Positions 36,323-43,603 of a DNA stretch of 59,804 nucleotides are shown here, one piece after another. The notes under the pieces were generated by a model. The model was not told the origin of the DNA. It saw only the letters and a program-made list of their open reading frames with translations, and did not search any database. Where the stretch lies: NCBI GenBank assembly GCA_009772935.1, contig WOUR01000036.1, positions 1 through 59,804 of the forward strand, given 5' to 3'. A program made the position numbers and the translations under genes. How positions within the stretch are numbered: the stretch's first letter is position 1; every line of letters starts with the position of its first letter. This DNA is from Rhodospirillaceae bacterium. GTDB lineage: Bacteria > Pseudomonadota > Alphaproteobacteria > Reyranellales > Reyranellaceae.

Positions 36323-37298
36323 CGGCCATGTGCCGATGCCAGCGACGATCCTCGGCTTCGTGCTCCGCTCGTCGGGGCGCCACCAGGCGGCGCTGGCCGT
36401 CCTGTCGGTCCTCGTCTTCCTGCTGAGCGCGGCTCCGCTGGAGCTGCAGCGCCGCGTGATCAACGTCCTGGTGGACCGAGGCGCCTTCGAAACCGTGCTG
36501 TGGCTGGCCGCCGCCTATGTCGGCGTCGTGCTCTCCGAGCAGAGCCTGAAGCTCTGTCTCAACGTCTATCGCGGATGGGTCGCCGAGGATTCGGTGCGCC
36601 GCCTGCGCCGCCTGGTCGGAGAGTATGCCGACCGGGCCACGCGGGACGTCAGCGGCGAGGAAGCGGGGGTCGAGATTTCCATGGTGCTGGAGGAGGCCGA
36701 ACCGATCGGAGGCTTCACCGGCGTCAGCCTGTCCGAGCCGCTGCTGCAGGGCGGCGTGCTGGCGAGCGTCGTCGTCTACATGCTCTATCTCGACTGGCGC
36801 ATGGCGCTTCTCGGCCTCGCGTTCTTCCTGCCGCAGGTTTTCTTCGTTCCTTTTCTGCAGCGTGCCATCAACCGGCGCGCCCAGTCGCGCATACTGGTCA
36901 AGCGCGGCATTAGCGGCGGGCTGGTGAGCCGCATATCCGGGCGCGGTAGCCCGGACGGACGCATCGGCTGGGGCTGGACGCAGGACCCGATCGAGCGCGT
37001 GTTCACGCTCAACATGGGCATCTACAAGATCAAGTTCACGATGAACCTGCTGATGAACATGATGCATCACCTGGCCGTCGCCTCTGCGCTTGGATTCGGC
37101 GGCTGGCAGGTCCTGCAGGGAACGATCGAGGTCGGGACCGTGGTCGCAGTGGTGGCGGGGCTCGGAAAACTCAACGATCCGTGGGGCGACATCGTGAACT
37201 GGGCCCGCGAACTCGCCGTCGTCGGGGTCAAATACCGGTTGTTCGCGGGTGTCCTCGAGGACCTGGCGACCCCGGCGGGCGACCGCCGACCTACGTAG
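36309..37298 (+). CDS. ABC-transporter-type membrane domain protein lacking an ATPase domain
   Basis: A 329-residue protein resembling only the transmembrane half of a type-1 ABC exporter, with about five to six helices (LAVLSVLVFLLSAAPLELQ near the start) and a long intracellular coiled region. No Walker A, signature or Walker B motif follows, and the gene ends at a TAG inside the FixJ-like box before fixK. Either it pairs with an ATPase encoded elsewhere or it has a non-transport role in FixLJ-FixK signalling. A start at 36336 is possible. Confidence 0.8.
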   Translation: MTGPDGHVPMPATILGFVLRSSGRHQAALAVLSVLVFLLSAAPLELQRRVINVLVDRGAFETVLWLAAAYVGVVLSEQSLKLCLNVYRGWVAEDSVRRLRRLVGEYADRATRDVSGEEAGVEISMVLEEAEPIGGFTGVSLSEPLLQGGVLASVVVYMLYLDWRMALLGLAFFLPQVFFVPFLQRAINRRAQSRILVKRGISGGLVSRISGRGSPDGRIGWGWTQDPIERVFTLNMGIYKIKFTMNLLMNMMHHLAVASALGFGGWQVLQGTIEVGTVVAVVAGLGKLNDPWGDIVNWARELAVVGVKYRLFAGVLEDLATPAGDRRPT

Positions 37299-37313
37299 AA
37301 TCCCTTAGTTCAA
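37292..37313 (+). promoter_or_regulatory. FixJ-box-like element upstream of fixK
   Basis: A 22-base element with core TACGTAGAATCCCTTA, overlapping the stop codon of the ABC-membrane gene and ending 72 bases before the fixK ATG. Its core matches 12 of 16 positions of the Sinorhizobium fixK FixJ site as I recall it. A near-identical copy is at 30547-30568. Confidence 0.75.
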
Positions 37314-37385
37314 GACCCAAATGGTCGGCTGGCCGCCCGGGCCCTATCCCTGTGTCCGTCAGAAACACCCAGTCGGGAGCCAGCC

Positions 37386-38069
37386 ATGCATACGAATTCA
37401 GCGATTTCCGCCCGTATTCCTGCTGCCGTCGCCCTGCGTGGCGCTGCCAACATGCAGCCTGCGGGTACCCCGACGGCCGGCCAGCCGCGGATGCTGGCGA
37501 AGGGTGAGGAGCTGTTCGCCGAAGGAGATCCGGCCGACTATTTCTACAAGGTGGTTTCCGGCTCGATCCGGACCTGCAAGCTGCTGAGCGACGGTCGCCG
37601 GCAGATCGATGCCTTCCACCTGCCCGGCGACATCTTCGGCCTCGAAGCCGGGCCTGAGTACCGCTTCACCGCCGAAGCGCTGGGCGACGCTACCCTCGTG
37701 GCCTTCCGCCGCTCGCGCCTCGCCGAACTGACGGCCGCCGATCCGGCCTTCGCCAACCAGGTTCTCGCTTCCATGATGAAGTGCCTGGGCCGCGCCCAGG
37801 ACCACATGCTTCTGCTCGGTCGCAAGACCGCCCAGGAGAAGATCGCGACCTTCCTGCTCGACATGGCCAAGCGCATCTCCAGCGACGACGGCGAGCATGT
37901 CGAGTTGCCGATGCAGCGCTCCGACATCGCCGACCATCTCGGACTCACGATCGAGACGGTGTCACGGACGCTGACTTGCTTCGCCCGCCAGGGCCTGATC
38001 CGCCTGCAGGCCGGCAGCCGGTCGGTCGATCTCTGCAATATGGCTGCCCTGCGCCAACTCGACGCCTGA
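37386..38069 (+). CDS. fixK: Crp/Fnr-family regulator FixK
   Basis: A 227-residue regulator. A cyclic-nucleotide-binding-like domain (about 35-145, GEELFAEGDPADYFYKVVSG) is followed by a winged HTH (about 150-215) with RSDIADHLGLTIETVSRTLT, the E-x-x-S-R recognition residues typical of FNR/FixK that read TTGA half-sites. The N-terminal cysteine cluster of FNR/FnrN is absent, so it does not sense O2 itself; oxygen control comes through FixLJ and the upstream box. C198, inside the recognition helix, could be redox sensitive. Expected master activator of the many FixK boxes here. Confidence 0.93.
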   Translation: MHTNSAISARIPAAVALRGAANMQPAGTPTAGQPRMLAKGEELFAEGDPADYFYKVVSGSIRTCKLLSDGRRQIDAFHLPGDIFGLEAGPEYRFTAEALGDATLVAFRRSRLAELTAADPAFANQVLASMMKCLGRAQDHMLLLGRKTAQEKIATFLLDMAKRISSDDGEHVELPMQRSDIADHLGLTIETVSRTLTCFARQGLIRLQAGSRSVDLCNMAALRQLDA

Positions 38070-38166
38070 TCCGGGCGGCGCCTGATCGAAACGATTGGGA
38101 ATCGCTGAGCGGCCAGGCGCCCGCGAGACTCCGGGTCCGTACGATCCATCTTTTCCGGCCTGCGAA

Positions 38167-38189
38167 CAGTCCGCACCAGGTGCGAACTG
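38167..38189. repeat. 23-base near-perfect palindrome between fixK and a convergent small gene
   Basis: CAGTCCGCACC, one central A, then GGTGCGAACTG: 10 of 11 positions pair. It lies in the convergent gap after fixK. It could be a hairpin limiting read-through (no T tract) or a protein-binding site. The remaining ~110 bases of the gap show nothing clear. Confidence 0.4.
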
Positions 38190-38206
38190 CCTGCACACAT
38201 GTTTCG

Positions 38207-38356
38207 TCAGCGATTGACAGGGCTCTTCACGGTGACGACGACCGCCTGAGCCTGTTGCGACCGCAGGTACTGTGCGGTCGCAGAAGCTACGGAAATGCCC
38301 AGCAGCATGAACGAGCCGCAGGCGAGCAGCAGGAAGTAGATCGGAATCTCGGTCAT
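38207..38356 (-). CDS. 49-residue single-helix membrane protein
   Basis: ATG at 38356, preceded by GGAGAG; TGA at 38207. One N-terminal transmembrane helix (about 5-28) and a C-terminal cytoplasmic or periplasmic tail rich in Q and V (YLRSQQAQAVVVTVKSP). It lies 25 bases after the eRF1-like gene and so is probably under the same FixK box at 38849. No family recognised. Confidence 0.6.
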   Translation of the reverse strand: MTEIPIYFLLLACGSFMLLGISVASATAQYLRSQQAQAVVVTVKSPVNR

Positions 38357-38381
38357 CGAACTCTCCATGCCTGTAGGACGA

Positions 38382-38795
38382 TCAGTGGGAGACGACCCCG
38401 ACCGGGGCGTTGGGCCGCAGTCGATCGATCGCCTTGAACGACCGCCGCGCAAAGGCGAGCAGTTCGCCGTCGGTCGGATGATCCATCGCCTCGACACCGA
38501 CAAGAGTTTCCTTGACGTGCGGTAGATGCTTGTCGAGATGCCGTACGAGCTCCTGCTTGGCCTGCGCCGGGCCGACCAGAAGCCACTCCTGGGTGCCGCG
38601 CAGGGCATCGACGATATGATCGAGGAAGCTCAGGTCGAGAGCCGCATGGCCCGCGCCGATGACGCCAGCCTTGTGATGCACCTTGCGGAACGGGCTGTGG
38701 GCCCTGATGGTCTCGCGCTCCACGTCGTCGGCGTTGAAGCGGAACACATGGGCTTCCTTGCTGTCCATCCAGACGATGGCGTGACTGTGGGTCAT
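38382..38795 (-). CDS. eRF1-domain-like 'translational machinery' family protein
   Basis: A 137-residue soluble protein. The start at 38795 follows GGGAGAA. Features: HAIVWMDSKEAHVFRFNADD, HHKAGVIGAGHAALDLSFLDHI and EWLLVGPAQAKQELVRHL, resembling a family annotated as translational machinery or host-attachment/eRF1-like proteins in Proteobacteria. Biochemical role unknown; a ribosome- or RNA-related function in hypoxic dormancy is an inference. A perfect FixK box lies 53 bases upstream. Confidence 0.85.
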   Translation of the reverse strand: MTHSHAIVWMDSKEAHVFRFNADDVERETIRAHSPFRKVHHKAGVIGAGHAALDLSFLDHIVDALRGTQEWLLVGPAQAKQELVRHLDKHLPHVKETLVGVEAMDHPTDGELLAFARRSFKAIDRLRPNAPVGVVSH

Positions 38796-38848
38796 GGTTT
38801 CTCCCGATGGCAATGTAGATACTGTGGGTCGGCGGGCCGGGCGACGCG

Positions 38849-38862
38849 TTGATTCAGGTCAA
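38849..38862 (-). promoter_or_regulatory. FNR/FixK box upstream of the eRF1-like gene
   Basis: TTGATTCAGGTCAA, full match, identical in all 14 bases to the box at 39108. It overlaps the stop codon of the upstream zinc-ribbon-like gene and lies 53 bases before the start at 38795. Confidence 0.85.
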
Positions 38863-39074
38863 TCGTCGGAGGTTGTCGGGTCGGACGACTGGCGGCGCGC
38901 GGCGACGGCGCGCAATTCGCTCATCCCTTTTCCGGTCCGCGGATCGATGACGTGCAACCCGTTGCAGGCGAGGCAGTGCTGTCCGACGAACGCGGGCAGG
39001 GGGCCGGTGCTCACTTCGTAGCGGCCCTGGACATTGTAGCCCGTGGTCGGGCAGCGGAAGACGAACGTACGCAC
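38859..39074 (-). CDS. Small zinc-ribbon-like conserved protein
   Basis: About 71 residues from a GTG at 39074; the start is uncertain and another in-frame GTG lies a few codons upstream. Pattern VRTFVFRCPTTGYNVQG followed by GQHCLACNGLHVIDPRTGKG: one cysteine then a C-x-x-C, as in small alphaproteobacterial proteins that I recall only as hypothetical. It may bind zinc through these cysteines. A FixK box at 39108-39121 lies 33 bases upstream. Confidence 0.7.
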   Translation of the reverse strand: MRTFVFRCPTTGYNVQGRYEVSTGPLPAFVGQHCLACNGLHVIDPRTGKGMSELRAVAARRQSSDPTTSDD

Positions 39075-39107
39075 GGTGCCATTCTGTCTCCGCACCCTCG
39101 ATGCGCT

Positions 39108-39121
39108 TTGATTCAGGTCAA
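39108..39121. promoter_or_regulatory. Shared FNR/FixK box for divergent zinc-ribbon and DUF883 genes
   Basis: TTGATTCAGGTCAA, embedded in the longer palindrome-like GCTTTGATTCAGGTCAAAGC. It is 33 bases before the minus-strand GTG at 39074 and 48 bases before the plus-strand ATG at 39170, the only good candidate for both. Confidence 0.85.
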
Positions 39122-39169
39122 AGCGGAGCCTGCGTCCACCGACGATCTTTCCCCCAGAGGGGATCTCTG

Positions 39170-39505
39170 ATGACCAAGTGCGCTTCCAAGGACAGGTTCG
39201 GTTACCTCGGGACGGAGGCTGCGGCCCTGCGTGAACATCTCGACCAGGCGTCCGCGGCGATTGCCCGTGCCGCGCAGAGCGAGGGCACGGAGGCCGCCAC
39301 CGCGGCGGCCGAAGCGGCGCGGGAACTGCTGGCGCGTGCGGCCCTGCTGGCCGACGAATGGGTCGACAAGGCCAAGGGGGCGGCACAGGCGGTGGATGCG
39401 GGGCAGGAAGGTCTTGCCGACATCGTCAGGCGCAAGCCGCTCGCCGCCCTCGGGCTGGCCACGGCCGCCGGCTTCGTGCTGGCACTCCTCGTGCGGCGCA
39501 AATGA
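39170..39505 (+). CDS. DUF883 (ElaB/YqjD-like) membrane-anchored protein
   Basis: A 111-residue protein: a long alanine-rich amphipathic helical region (about 15-85) and a C-terminal transmembrane helix ending RRK (LAALGLATAAGFVLALLVRRK region). This is the ElaB/YqjD layout; YqjD relatives are inner-membrane proteins that bind ribosomes in stationary phase in E. coli. The next gene begins at an ATGA overlap. A FixK box lies 48 bases upstream, making hypoxic ribosome tethering a testable idea. Confidence 0.85.
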   Translation: MTKCASKDRFGYLGTEAAALREHLDQASAAIARAAQSEGTEAATAAAEAARELLARAALLADEWVDKAKGAAQAVDAGQEGLADIVRRKPLAALGLATAAGFVLALLVRRK

Positions 39506-39789
39506 GCGTCGGCTCGGAAACCGGCGCCTTGCTGGTCGCCCTGGTCCGGTCGGCCGCGACCCTGGGCGCCGGCGTCCTCGTCGCCTCGGGGCGGCGAATC
39601 GTGGCCACGGTGGCCGGCTATCTCGTGGTCGGCGCGTTGCTGGCCGTCAGCCTGGCCTTCCTGACCCTTTCGGCCTATCGCGCCATCGTTGCCTCAGTCG
39701 GCGACGTCTATGCGCCCCTGATCGTCGGCTGCTTCTACCTGGTGGCGGGACTCATCTCAGCGCTCGTCGTGCAGATGCGCCGTCGCTAG
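39502..39789 (+). CDS. Small membrane protein (phage-holin-3-6-like / YqjE-like)
   Basis: A 95-residue protein with two to three helices (about 25-75 and a last one near 70-92) and a basic end (QMRRR). It is coupled to the DUF883 gene by ATGA, a pairing like yqjD-yqjE. No lysis function should be assumed; the holin label is a fold-level family name. It is followed after nine bases by the phosphorylase gene, so four genes to 42890 form one operon. Confidence 0.75.
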   Translation: MSVGSETGALLVALVRSAATLGAGVLVASGRRIVATVAGYLVVGALLAVSLAFLTLSAYRAIVASVGDVYAPLIVGCFYLVAGLISALVVQMRRR

Positions 39790-39798
39790 ACTGGCGTC

Positions 39799-41292
39799 AT
39801 GCTCAAGGTGCGGAAGCTCGGGATCGACGCCTGCCAGGAAACCGTTGCCTATCTAGCCCGCCACTGCGAGCACTATCGCGCCCAGGAATTCGTGGCCCTC
39901 GCCCGGATCGAGATCTGGGGCGGCGGGCGCCGCATCGTCGCCACCCTGAATATCGTCGACGACGAGTCGATCATGGCGGCCGACGAGCTCGGCCTGTCGG
40001 AACTCGCCTTTCGGCAGCTCGGCCTTCCCGCGGGGACGCCCGTTGAGATCGCCCAGGCGGGACCGCCGCCCAGCCTCGACCATGTCCGTGCCAAGATCGA
40101 CGGTGCCGAACTCGGTCCCGGCGCCTACCTGGAGATCGCGCGCGACCTTGCCGCGCATCGCTATTCCAAGATGGAGATCGCGGCCTTCCTGATCGCAGGC
40201 GCGCGCTTCACGACGGCACCCGAAGTGCTCTCGATGACCCGGGCGATGGCGGCCGTCGGGGGCCGGCTGTCCTGGAGCAGCGAGATGGTCGTCGACAAGC
40301 ACTGCATCGGCGGCATTCCGGGAAACCGGACCTCGATGATCGTCGTCCCGATCGTGGCCGCGCACGGGCTCACGATCCCCAAAACCTCGTCGCGCGCGAT
40401 CACCTCGCCGGCCGGAACCGCCGACACGATGGAAGTGCTGGCGAGGGTCGATGTCGGCTCGGACGAGATGCACGAGATCGTGGCCGCCGAGAGCGGCTGC
40501 CTGGTGTGGGGCGGCCATGCCAACCTCTCTCCGGCGGACGATGTCCTGATCTCCGTCGAACGCCCGCTCGCGATCGACACGCCCGAGCAGATGGTTGCCT
40601 CGATCCTGTCGAAGAAGCTGGCGGCGGGATCCACGCATATCGTCCTCGATCTGCCGGTCGGACCGACGGCGAAGCTGCGGGACCGCGAGCGATTCGTACG
40701 GCTGCGCAAGCTGTTCGAGTACGTGTCCGACCAGGTCGGCCTCAGCACGACCGTCGTGGCGACCGACGGCAGCCAGCCGGTCGGCCGCGGCATCGGCCCG
40801 TGGCTCGAGGCGCGCGACGTCATGCAGGTGCTGGAACGCCATCCCGATGCGCCGCGCGATCTGGAAGAGCGTGCCGTCCTTCTGGCCGGTCATGTGCTCG
40901 AGTTCGATCCCGCGCTGCGCGGCGGTCGGGGGATCGTGCGAGCCCGTGAACTGCTCCACAGTGGCGCGGCGCTCGCGAAGATGCGCCGACTGATCGCGGC
41001 CCAGGGGGCTCCGCCGCAGGCGACCAGCCTCGGGACGCTCACGCACGACGTCCCGGCGGCCGAGGACGGGGTCGTGACGGCGATCGACTGCCTCCGTCTG
41101 GCGCGCGTCGCCCGGCTCGCCGGTGCGCCGATGGACAAGGGGGCGGGCGTCGATCTGTTCAAGCGGATCGGTGATCCCGTGGAGCAGGGCGAGCCGCTCT
41201 ACCGGATCCATGCCGCCTTCGAGGCCGACTTCCGCTTTGCCACCCAACTCGCCGGCGCCGGGGACGGCGTGACGATCGGGCGGCGCGCATGA
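39799..41292 (+). CDS. Thymidine/AMP phosphorylase family protein (archaeal-type DeoA)
   Basis: A 497-residue enzyme of the pyrimidine-nucleoside phosphorylase fold, with an N-terminal extension of about 85 residues as in archaeal AMP phosphorylase. Conserved region: VVDKHCIGGIPGNRTSMIVV then GLTIPKTSSRAITSPAGTAD, the phosphate- and base-binding segment of AMPpase/putative thymidine phosphorylases. Probable reaction: phosphorolysis of a nucleoside or NMP to free base and a ribose (bis)phosphate. ATGA overlap with the downstream beta-CASP nuclease suggests coupled nucleic-acid salvage. Substrate (AMP versus thymidine) is undecided. Confidence 0.9.
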   Translation: MLKVRKLGIDACQETVAYLARHCEHYRAQEFVALARIEIWGGGRRIVATLNIVDDESIMAADELGLSELAFRQLGLPAGTPVEIAQAGPPPSLDHVRAKIDGAELGPGAYLEIARDLAAHRYSKMEIAAFLIAGARFTTAPEVLSMTRAMAAVGGRLSWSSEMVVDKHCIGGIPGNRTSMIVVPIVAAHGLTIPKTSSRAITSPAGTADTMEVLARVDVGSDEMHEIVAAESGCLVWGGHANLSPADDVLISVERPLAIDTPEQMVASILSKKLAAGSTHIVLDLPVGPTAKLRDRERFVRLRKLFEYVSDQVGLSTTVVATDGSQPVGRGIGPWLEARDVMQVLERHPDAPRDLEERAVLLAGHVLEFDPALRGGRGIVRARELLHSGAALAKMRRLIAAQGAPPQATSLGTLTHDVPAAEDGVVTAIDCLRLARVARLAGAPMDKGAGVDLFKRIGDPVEQGEPLYRIHAAFEADFRFATQLAGAGDGVTIGRRA

Positions 41293-42890
41293 CCCTGTCG
41301 CTGCACATCCATGGTGCTGCCGGCACCGTCACGGGATCGTGCCACCGCCTGGTGACGCCGCGGGGCGCGCTTCTCGTCGACTGCGGCATGTTCCAGGGAC
41401 CGAAGTCGTTGCGTGCCCTGAACTACCGGGCCTTTCCCTTCGCGCCGGCAGAGATCGCCGCAGTGCTGTTCACGCATGCCCATATCGATCACAGCGGCCT
41501 CTTTCCCAAGCTGACCCTCGCAGGATTCCAGGGCCGCGCCTTCGCCACCGAAGCGACTCGCGACTTGCTTCGCTGGCTGCTGCCCGACGCCGGCGCCATC
41601 CAGGAATACGACGTCGAGCGCCTGAACCGCCGCAATGCCCGCCGGGCCGAGCCCGAGGTCGTGCCGATCTATACGAGGGCCGACGCCGAGGCATCGCTCT
41701 CCTTCATCGACGCGCAGCCCTACGATCGCTGGTTCGAGCCGCTGCCCGGTGTGCGGGCCCGCATGCGCAATGCCGGCCACATTCTTGGCAGCGCCTTCAT
41801 CGAGGTCGAGGTCGACGCTGCACCGCGCCCACTCAGGCTCGTCTTCTCCGGCGACGTCGGGCCCCTCGACAAGGCCCTGCAGCCGGATCCCGCGCGGCCC
41901 GGGCGCGCCGATGTGGCGCTGGTCGAGTCCACCTACGGCAACCGTTCGCGCGAGCCCATCTCGGAGGCCGGCCGCAGGGCCGTCCTGGGCCGCGAACTGG
42001 AGACCGCGCTGGCCGCCGGCGGCAATGTCGTCGTGCCGGTCTTCGCGGTCGAACGTACGCAGGAAATCCTCGAGGACATCGCGGAGCTGAAGCGCGGCGG
42101 GAAACTGCAGGGCGCGCAGGTCTTCCTCGATTCGCCGCTGGCCGGCCGCACCACCGAAGTGTTCCGGACCCATCGTTCCTCGCTCAGCCGGTCGGAGGGC
42201 GGACATGCGTTCAGCGGCGGCGAGTTCCGGTTGAGCGAGACCGTAGATCAGAGCCGCGCGATCGGCCGCATCCACGGCGGCGCGATCATCCTGGCCGGTT
42301 CCGGCATGTGCGACGCCGGAAGGGTCAAGCATCATCTCAAGGACAATCTCTGGCGTACGGACTCCACCATCCTCTTCGTCGGCTACCAGGCGCCCGGCAC
42401 GCTGGGGGCGCTGATCCGCGGCGGCGCCGCGCAGGTCCGCATCCATGGCGAGGAAATAGGCGTCAGGGCGCGCATCCGGTCCATCGACTCGTATTCAGGT
42501 CATGCCGATCGCGAGGAGCTGGTCGCCTGGTGCAGGCCGATGCTGGGCGATCTCGGCTCCCTCATGCTCGTGCACGGGGAGCCGGAAGGGATCGATGGCC
42601 TCTCCGACGCGCTTGCGGCGGCCGGCGTCGACCGACGCAGCATCGTCGCGCCGACCCTCGACGAGAATTTCGTGTTCGTCCATCGCGACGGGCGCTGGAT
42701 GGCGAGACCCGAGGCGGACGGCATGCCGCGCCTCTCGCCCGAGGCCGCAAATGCGCGGCGCGACTGGCACAATGACTATGCGCAGATGCTGCTGGATATA
42801 CGTGGAGCCCTGCAGGCTGCACCCGACGATGCCGCCCGGCACCGGCTCCTGCAACAGCTGCGTCGTGTGCTGGCCAACGGCGGCCGATAG
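41289..42890 (+). CDS. Metallo-beta-lactamase/beta-CASP ribonuclease family protein
   Basis: A 533-residue enzyme. The MBL core has FTHAHIDHSG (H-x-H-x-D-H zinc site), further ligands in NAGHILGSAFIEVE, the beta-CASP domain (VALVESTYGNR, FAVERTQEILEDIAEL, GSGMCDAGRVKHHL) and the RMMBL region DSYSGHADREEL. This is the architecture of RNA-processing nucleases (CPSF73/YSH1 class). A ~45-residue C-terminal tail is extra. Cytoplasmic; likely cleaves or degrades RNA. Coupled by four-base overlap to the phosphorylase gene. Confidence 0.93.
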   Translation: MTLSLHIHGAAGTVTGSCHRLVTPRGALLVDCGMFQGPKSLRALNYRAFPFAPAEIAAVLFTHAHIDHSGLFPKLTLAGFQGRAFATEATRDLLRWLLPDAGAIQEYDVERLNRRNARRAEPEVVPIYTRADAEASLSFIDAQPYDRWFEPLPGVRARMRNAGHILGSAFIEVEVDAAPRPLRLVFSGDVGPLDKALQPDPARPGRADVALVESTYGNRSREPISEAGRRAVLGRELETALAAGGNVVVPVFAVERTQEILEDIAELKRGGKLQGAQVFLDSPLAGRTTEVFRTHRSSLSRSEGGHAFSGGEFRLSETVDQSRAIGRIHGGAIILAGSGMCDAGRVKHHLKDNLWRTDSTILFVGYQAPGTLGALIRGGAAQVRIHGEEIGVRARIRSIDSYSGHADREELVAWCRPMLGDLGSLMLVHGEPEGIDGLSDALAAAGVDRRSIVAPTLDENFVFVHRDGRWMARPEADGMPRLSPEAANARRDWHNDYAQMLLDIRGALQAAPDDAARHRLLQQLRRVLANGGR

Positions 42891-42959
42891 GGACGGAAGG
42901 CGGAAACAGGACACGCCCGGCACCGGCCGGTCGCATCCTGTCCCGAAATCGCCCGGTGT

Positions 42960-43439
42960 CTACTTGGCCGCCTTGAGCGTGACCTCGGCCAGTCCGCCGG
43001 CGACGTTCAGGCCCACATTGCCTTCGACGCTGACCGGTTGCAGGCTGACCTGCTTGTTGCCGCCGCCGATCAGGACGTTGGCGCCTGCGCCGACGCCGAC
43101 CGAGGCACTGGCCGTCGGTCCGACATAGTCGCCCGCGAGCGCACCCTTCGCGACCTGGCCGGGGGCGAAGACCAGCCACACGACGTGTCCCTGCTTGGTG
43201 AAGCCGAGATCGACGCCGTACTTCTTGATGGTGCCCGTGTAGTGCTCGGCGGTGCCGTCGGTCTTGGCGAGAATGCAGTCGAGATCCTTCGAGGACCCGA
43301 ACACGAATCCGACGCCACCGGCAACGGTGCAGGTCAGCGAACCGACGTTGACGCCTTTGGGAGACGTCTGCGCCTGCGCCGCAAGACCGAGGGGAAGAAT
43401 GGAGAGCGCCGCCGTGAGGGCCGCAGCATACATGTTCAT
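42960..43439 (-). CDS. DUF992 secreted protein
   Basis: A 159-residue exported protein. A signal peptide (AALTAALSILPLGLAAQAQ) precedes a beta-rich domain with the DUF992 traits VGSLTCTVAGGVGFVFGSSKDLDC (two cysteines likely disulfide linked), HYTGTIKKYGVDLGFT and GDYVGPTASASVGVGAGANVL. Periplasmic or surface protein of unknown function common in Rhizobiales. Divergent from the phasin-like gene; two FixK boxes lie in between. It converges on the beta-CASP gene across 69 bases. Confidence 0.88.
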   Translation of the reverse strand: MNMYAAALTAALSILPLGLAAQAQTSPKGVNVGSLTCTVAGGVGFVFGSSKDLDCILAKTDGTAEHYTGTIKKYGVDLGFTKQGHVVWLVFAPGQVAKGALAGDYVGPTASASVGVGAGANVLIGGGNKQVSLQPVSVEGNVGLNVAGGLAEVTLKAAK

Positions 43440-43510
43440 CGCTTGTCTCCTGGGAAGATGGAAAAGCCTCTCCGCGTGTTTCAGCCTATGATGCAGGCCC
43501 TCCTGGGGCG

Positions 43511-43524
43511 TTGATCTGTATCAA
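43511..43524. promoter_or_regulatory. FNR/FixK box 1 between DUF992 and phasin-like genes
   Basis: TTGATCTGTATCAA, full match; 71 bases before the DUF992 start at 43439. Centre-to-centre distance to the second box is 25 bases. Confidence 0.85.
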
Positions 43525-43535
43525 GCTCCGTCGGG

Positions 43536-43549
43536 TTGATGCAGATCAA
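43536..43549. promoter_or_regulatory. FNR/FixK box 2 between DUF992 and phasin-like genes
   Basis: TTGATGCAGATCAA, full match; 54 bases before the phasin-like start at 43604, the usual distance in this window for an activating site. Confidence 0.85.
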
Positions 43550-43603
43550 CGGTCCGTGCCGCATCTGCGCCTACAGTTGGGGGGAATGATGCAGGAGGGT
43601 GAG

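Noticed and set aside
39502..39789. Evidence of a prophage from a holin-like protein
   Set aside because: No other phage gene is nearby and the protein pairs with a DUF883 gene as in yqjD-yqjE.
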